Shown: in pieces, positions 24,485 through 26,813 of the stretch
How the letters are laid out: the number at the start of each line of letters is the position of its first letter
Numbering within the stretch: the first letter of the stretch is position 1
Assembly: GCA_964572725.1 (NCBI GenBank)
Contig: CAZNFW010000039.1
Span: 1 to 26,813 of the forward strand
From: Rosettibacter sp964572725
GTDB lineage: Bacteria; Bacteroidota; Ignavibacteria; Ignavibacteriales; Melioribacteraceae
DNA: 26,813 bases
Direction of reading: 5' to 3'
The notes under the pieces: generated by a model
The model's input: only the letters and a program-made list of their open reading frames with translations
Databases searched by the model: none
Told to the model about the DNA's origin: nothing
Made by a program: the position numbers and the translations under genes

Positions 24485-24877
24485 ATGATGAAGAATAAAA
24501 TATACATATTGTTTATAATCATTTCATCTGTTATCTACGCAGGAGCGCAACTAATTTATTTTAATGCAACAAGCAAAGATGGAAATGTAATTCTTGAATG
24601 GAAAACTTCTTCTGAAACAAATCTTAATTATTTTGTAATTGAAAGAGCTGCAGCATCTGGCAGTTTTATACCAATTGCAAGAATTGAACCACGTGCAGAT
24701 AAAACTTATGAATACATAGACCAAACAGCTTTCAAGTCACTGGATGCAGTTTATACTTACAGATTAAAAATTGTAGATAATGACGGCTCTGTTTCATATT
24801 CTGCTACAATTTCTGTTGCGCATAGTGTATCCAGTGTTAAAAGAACTTGGGGAAGTATTAAGGCATTATTCCGTTAA
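24485..24877 (+). CDS. Small secreted Fn3-like domain protein
   Basis: A 130-residue protein with a signal peptide (about 1-22, ending AGAQ) and one fibronectin-type-III-like beta sandwich: FNATSKDGNVILEWKTSSETNLNYFVIERAAASGSFIPIARIEPRADKTYEYIDQTAFKSLDAVYTYRLKIVDNDGSVSYSATISV. This repeat is common just before the C-terminal sorting domain of type IX secreted proteins. Here the sorting domain is absent and the protein ends in a basic SVKRTWGSIKALFR tail. It could be a periplasmic or surface protein carrying a different sorting signal, or a fragment of a larger adhesin. A strong promoter precedes it, so it is probably abundant. The function is unknown. Confidence 0.75.
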   Translation: MMKNKIYILFIIISSVIYAGAQLIYFNATSKDGNVILEWKTSSETNLNYFVIERAAASGSFIPIARIEPRADKTYEYIDQTAFKSLDAVYTYRLKIVDNDGSVSYSATISVAHSVSSVKRTWGSIKALFR

Positions 24878-24925
24878 TCAACTATTCATGTATCCCATTC
24901 ATAATTCCACAAGAGATTTAGTAAA

Positions 24926-25504
24926 ATGTTAAAGACAGATTTGCCTATTTATCTTGTATCAAAATCACCACGCAGAAGAAAATTATTAAAACAACTCGGC
25001 ATTAATTTTAAAGTTTTTGCAATAGATGTTGATGAAGAAATATTAGATGGAGAACATCCAATTGCAACAGTAAAACGTCTTGCTAATCATAAATTTGAAG
25101 AAGCATTAAAAAGAAAGCAGGATGGAATAATAATTACAGCCGATACAATTGTAGTTCTTAATAAAAAAATAATTGGTAAACCAAAAGATGAAGAAGATGC
25201 ATTTAGGATATTAAAATTATTAAGTGGAAAAACTCATACAGTTTACACAGGTTTTGCAATTGGCAATGTTTTAACTAATAAAAAGATAATTGATTACGAA
25301 AAAACAGAAGTCACATTTAGAGAAATTTCTAATGAAGAAATTAAAGAATATATTTTAACTAAAAGTCCAATGGATAAAGCTGGGGCTTATGGAATTCAGG
25401 ATGATTTTGGTGCTGTATTTATAAAAAAAATAAATGGATGTTATTATAATGTTGTGGGATTACCACTTGCAAAAGTTTATCAAGCACTTTTAAGAGTTTT
25501 ATAA
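24926..25504 (+). CDS. maf: Maf nucleoside triphosphate pyrophosphatase (dTTP/UTP type)
   Basis: A 192-residue cytoplasmic enzyme that hydrolyses non-canonical or excess nucleoside triphosphates to the monophosphate. Family signatures are SKSPRRRKLLKQLGI (12-26), the catalytic ADTIVVLN (Asp73), GKPKDEEDAFRILKLLSGKTHTVYTGFAI (84-112), TEVTFREI and SPMDKAGAYGIQ. The last is the marker of the YhdE/dTTP-UTPase subgroup rather than the YceF subgroup. The modest ribosome binding site GAGA is present. It precedes icd by 97 bases, with no shared signal evident. Confidence 0.93.
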   Translation: MLKTDLPIYLVSKSPRRRKLLKQLGINFKVFAIDVDEEILDGEHPIATVKRLANHKFEEALKRKQDGIIITADTIVVLNKKIIGKPKDEEDAFRILKLLSGKTHTVYTGFAIGNVLTNKKIIDYEKTEVTFREISNEEIKEYILTKSPMDKAGAYGIQDDFGAVFIKKINGCYYNVVGLPLAKVYQALLRVL

Positions 25505-25549
25505 AAGCATCAGTTTGGTTTTTGATTTATTCTACTTAATTTTGATGTA

Positions 25550-25568
25550 GATATTTGGTTAAAATATC
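25550..25568. repeat. Inverted repeat upstream of icd (GATATTT-N5-AAATATC)
   Basis: Perfect 7-bp arms (25550-25556, 25562-25568) with a 5-base centre, 33 bases before the icd ATG. An overlapping TTTGG/CCAAA pair shares the centre. There is no T-run downstream on the + strand, so a terminator is unlikely; an operator is possible. Confidence 0.45.
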
Positions 25569-25601
25569 CAAAAAAATTAAAGTTATAAAATTGGAGTGTT
25601 C

Positions 25602-26813
25602 ATGGCAAAGTACAAAAAAATAATTGTTCCTGCCGAAGGAGNNNNNNNNNNAAAGAATTTCTTTTTATTGAATGTAAAGATAAAGAAAAAATTACAATTA
25701 AAGATGGAAAACTTTCGGTGCCCGATAATCCAATTATTCCTTTTATTGAAGGAGATGGAACAGGCCCAGATATTTGGTTTGCATCTAAAATGGTTTTCGA
25801 TGCTGCCGTTGAAAAAGCTTATAATGGCAAGAAGAAAATTGTATGGATGGAAATTTATGCAGGAGAAAAGGCAGTAAAGACTTATGGCAAGAATCAATGG
25901 TTGCCTAAAGAAACTCTTGAAGCTATTAAAGAATTTATTGTTGCTATCAAAGGGCCGCTTACCACACCAGTTGGAGGAGGAATAAGAAGTTTAAATGTTA
26001 CACTTCGACAAGAACTTGATTTATTCGCTTGTGTTAGACCAGTAAAATATTATTCAGGTACTCCAAGTCCAGTTAAACGCCCTAAAGATCTGGATGTAGT
26101 TATCTTTAGAGAAAATACAGAAGATGTTTATGCGGGAATAGAATTCAAAGCAAATACTAAAGAAGCTGAGGCATTAATTAATTACATCAATAAAAAATTT
26201 GATAAAAATATTCGTAAAGGTTCTGGTATTGGTATTAAACCAATGAGTCAATTTGGAACGGAACGATTGGTTAAAAAAGCAATTGAGTATGCAATTGAAA
26301 ATAATAGAAAAAGTGTTACTCTCGTTCACAAAGGAAATATTATGAAATTTACTGAAGGTTCATTCAAAGAATGGGGGTATGAAACCGCTAAAAAATATTT
26401 TAGTGATATTGTAATTACAGAAGAAGAACTATGGAAATCTTATGATGGTAAATTACCGGCTGGAAAAATTTTAATTAAAGATAGAATAGCAGATAGTATG
26501 TTCCAGCAAGTTTTATTAAGACCTAATGAGTATGATGTTATTGCTACACCTAATTTAAATGGTGATTATCTATCAGATGCATGCGCTGCACAGGTGGGAG
26601 GCTTGGGAATAGCTCCTGGTGCTAATATGAGTTATTATCATGCAGTCTTTGAAGCTACACACGGAACAGCTCCAAAATATGCTGGTCTTGATAAAGTTAA
26701 TCCGGGCTCTGTTATTTTATCAGGTGTAATGATGTTAAATTATCTTGGATGGAAAAAAGCAGCAAAATTAATAGAAAAAGCATTAAGTAAAACAATCAAA
26801 GCAAAAACTGTTA
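25602..26813 (+). CDS. icd: Isocitrate dehydrogenase (NADP-dependent), partial and interrupted by an assembly gap
   Basis: A TCA-cycle enzyme that oxidises isocitrate to 2-oxoglutarate and makes NADPH. The ATG at 25602 has GGAG 6 bases upstream and begins AKYKKIIVPAEG. Ten N (25642-25651) then break the frame. After the gap the frame starting at 25652 runs to the window end: KDGKLSVPDNPIIPFIEGDGTGPDIW, GPLTTPVGGGIRSLNVTLRQELDL, VIFRENTEDVYAGIE, LVHKGNIMKFTEG and NLNGDYLSDACAAQVGGLGIAPGANM. FEATHGTAPKYAG carries the Lys-Tyr pair of the NADP type. It resembles E. coli Icd. The gap must be 2 modulo 3 bases for the frame to be continuous. The gene continues beyond base 26813 by about 30 codons. 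Compared with E. coli there are about 11 extra residues plus the gap near the N-terminus. Confidence 0.92.
25642..25651. other. Assembly gap (10 N) inside icd
   Basis: A run of ten N, likely a placeholder of arbitrary length, falls inside icd after codon 13. The true length is unknown. Confidence 0.98.

Overview
The window looks like a piece of chromosome from a deep-branching member of the Bacteroidota/Chlorobi/Ignavibacteria group, with Ignavibacteria as my best guess. Base composition is very AT-rich (roughly 30% G+C by eye). Genes typical of that group are present: a PorD-like (DUF4835) protein, a PorV/PorQ-like barrel, an outer-membrane barrel with an N-terminal helix-hairpin-helix region, a small histone H1-like protein, and a serine palmitoyltransferase-like enzyme. 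Some promoters match the Bacteroidota TAnnTTTG -10 form. Clear GGAGG-type ribosome binding sites also occur, which is less usual for core Bacteroidetes. A run of 10 N near the right end suggests a draft or metagenome assembly.

Left part (1-5600): the 3' end of an HdrD/GlpC-like iron-sulfur protein, a histone H1-like protein, a CapA-like metallophosphatase whose 5' end contains a strong terminator, an MFS transporter, then dusB and apt in tight co-orientation. rsmI converges on apt. Next (5600-10200): a small lipoprotein, then a lysine catabolic locus. Lysine 6-aminotransferase (lat) is divergent from a lipoprotein gene followed by an antiquitin-type aldehyde dehydrogenase. Together the two enzymes would convert lysine to 2-aminoadipate.

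Centre (10200-14000): an envelope module. A PorV/PorQ-like barrel is translationally coupled to a large helix-hairpin-helix/beta-barrel protein and diverges from the PorD-like gene, so it is probably linked to type IX secretion or outer-membrane biogenesis. Then (14000-17500) comes a three-gene set: GNAT acyltransferase, serine palmitoyltransferase and NAD-dependent epimerase/reductase. It has the three enzyme classes of bacterial ceramide synthesis (bCerS, Spt, CerR) and is the most interesting system here. A transcription terminator separates spt from the GNAT gene.

Right part (17400-26813): a DUF123 GIY-YIG-like protein whose 3' end overlaps the epimerase gene, a lipoprotein c-type cytochrome domain, tRNA-Ala(GGC), a Tat-type lipoprotein with unusual C-terminal membrane segments, a PAS-GAF-PAS-PAS histidine kinase, a double-HTH regulator, a MATE exporter, a secreted Fn3-like protein, Maf, and a partial NADP-isocitrate dehydrogenase interrupted by the assembly gap. 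I saw no CRISPR array, rRNA, transposase, integrase or phage genes.
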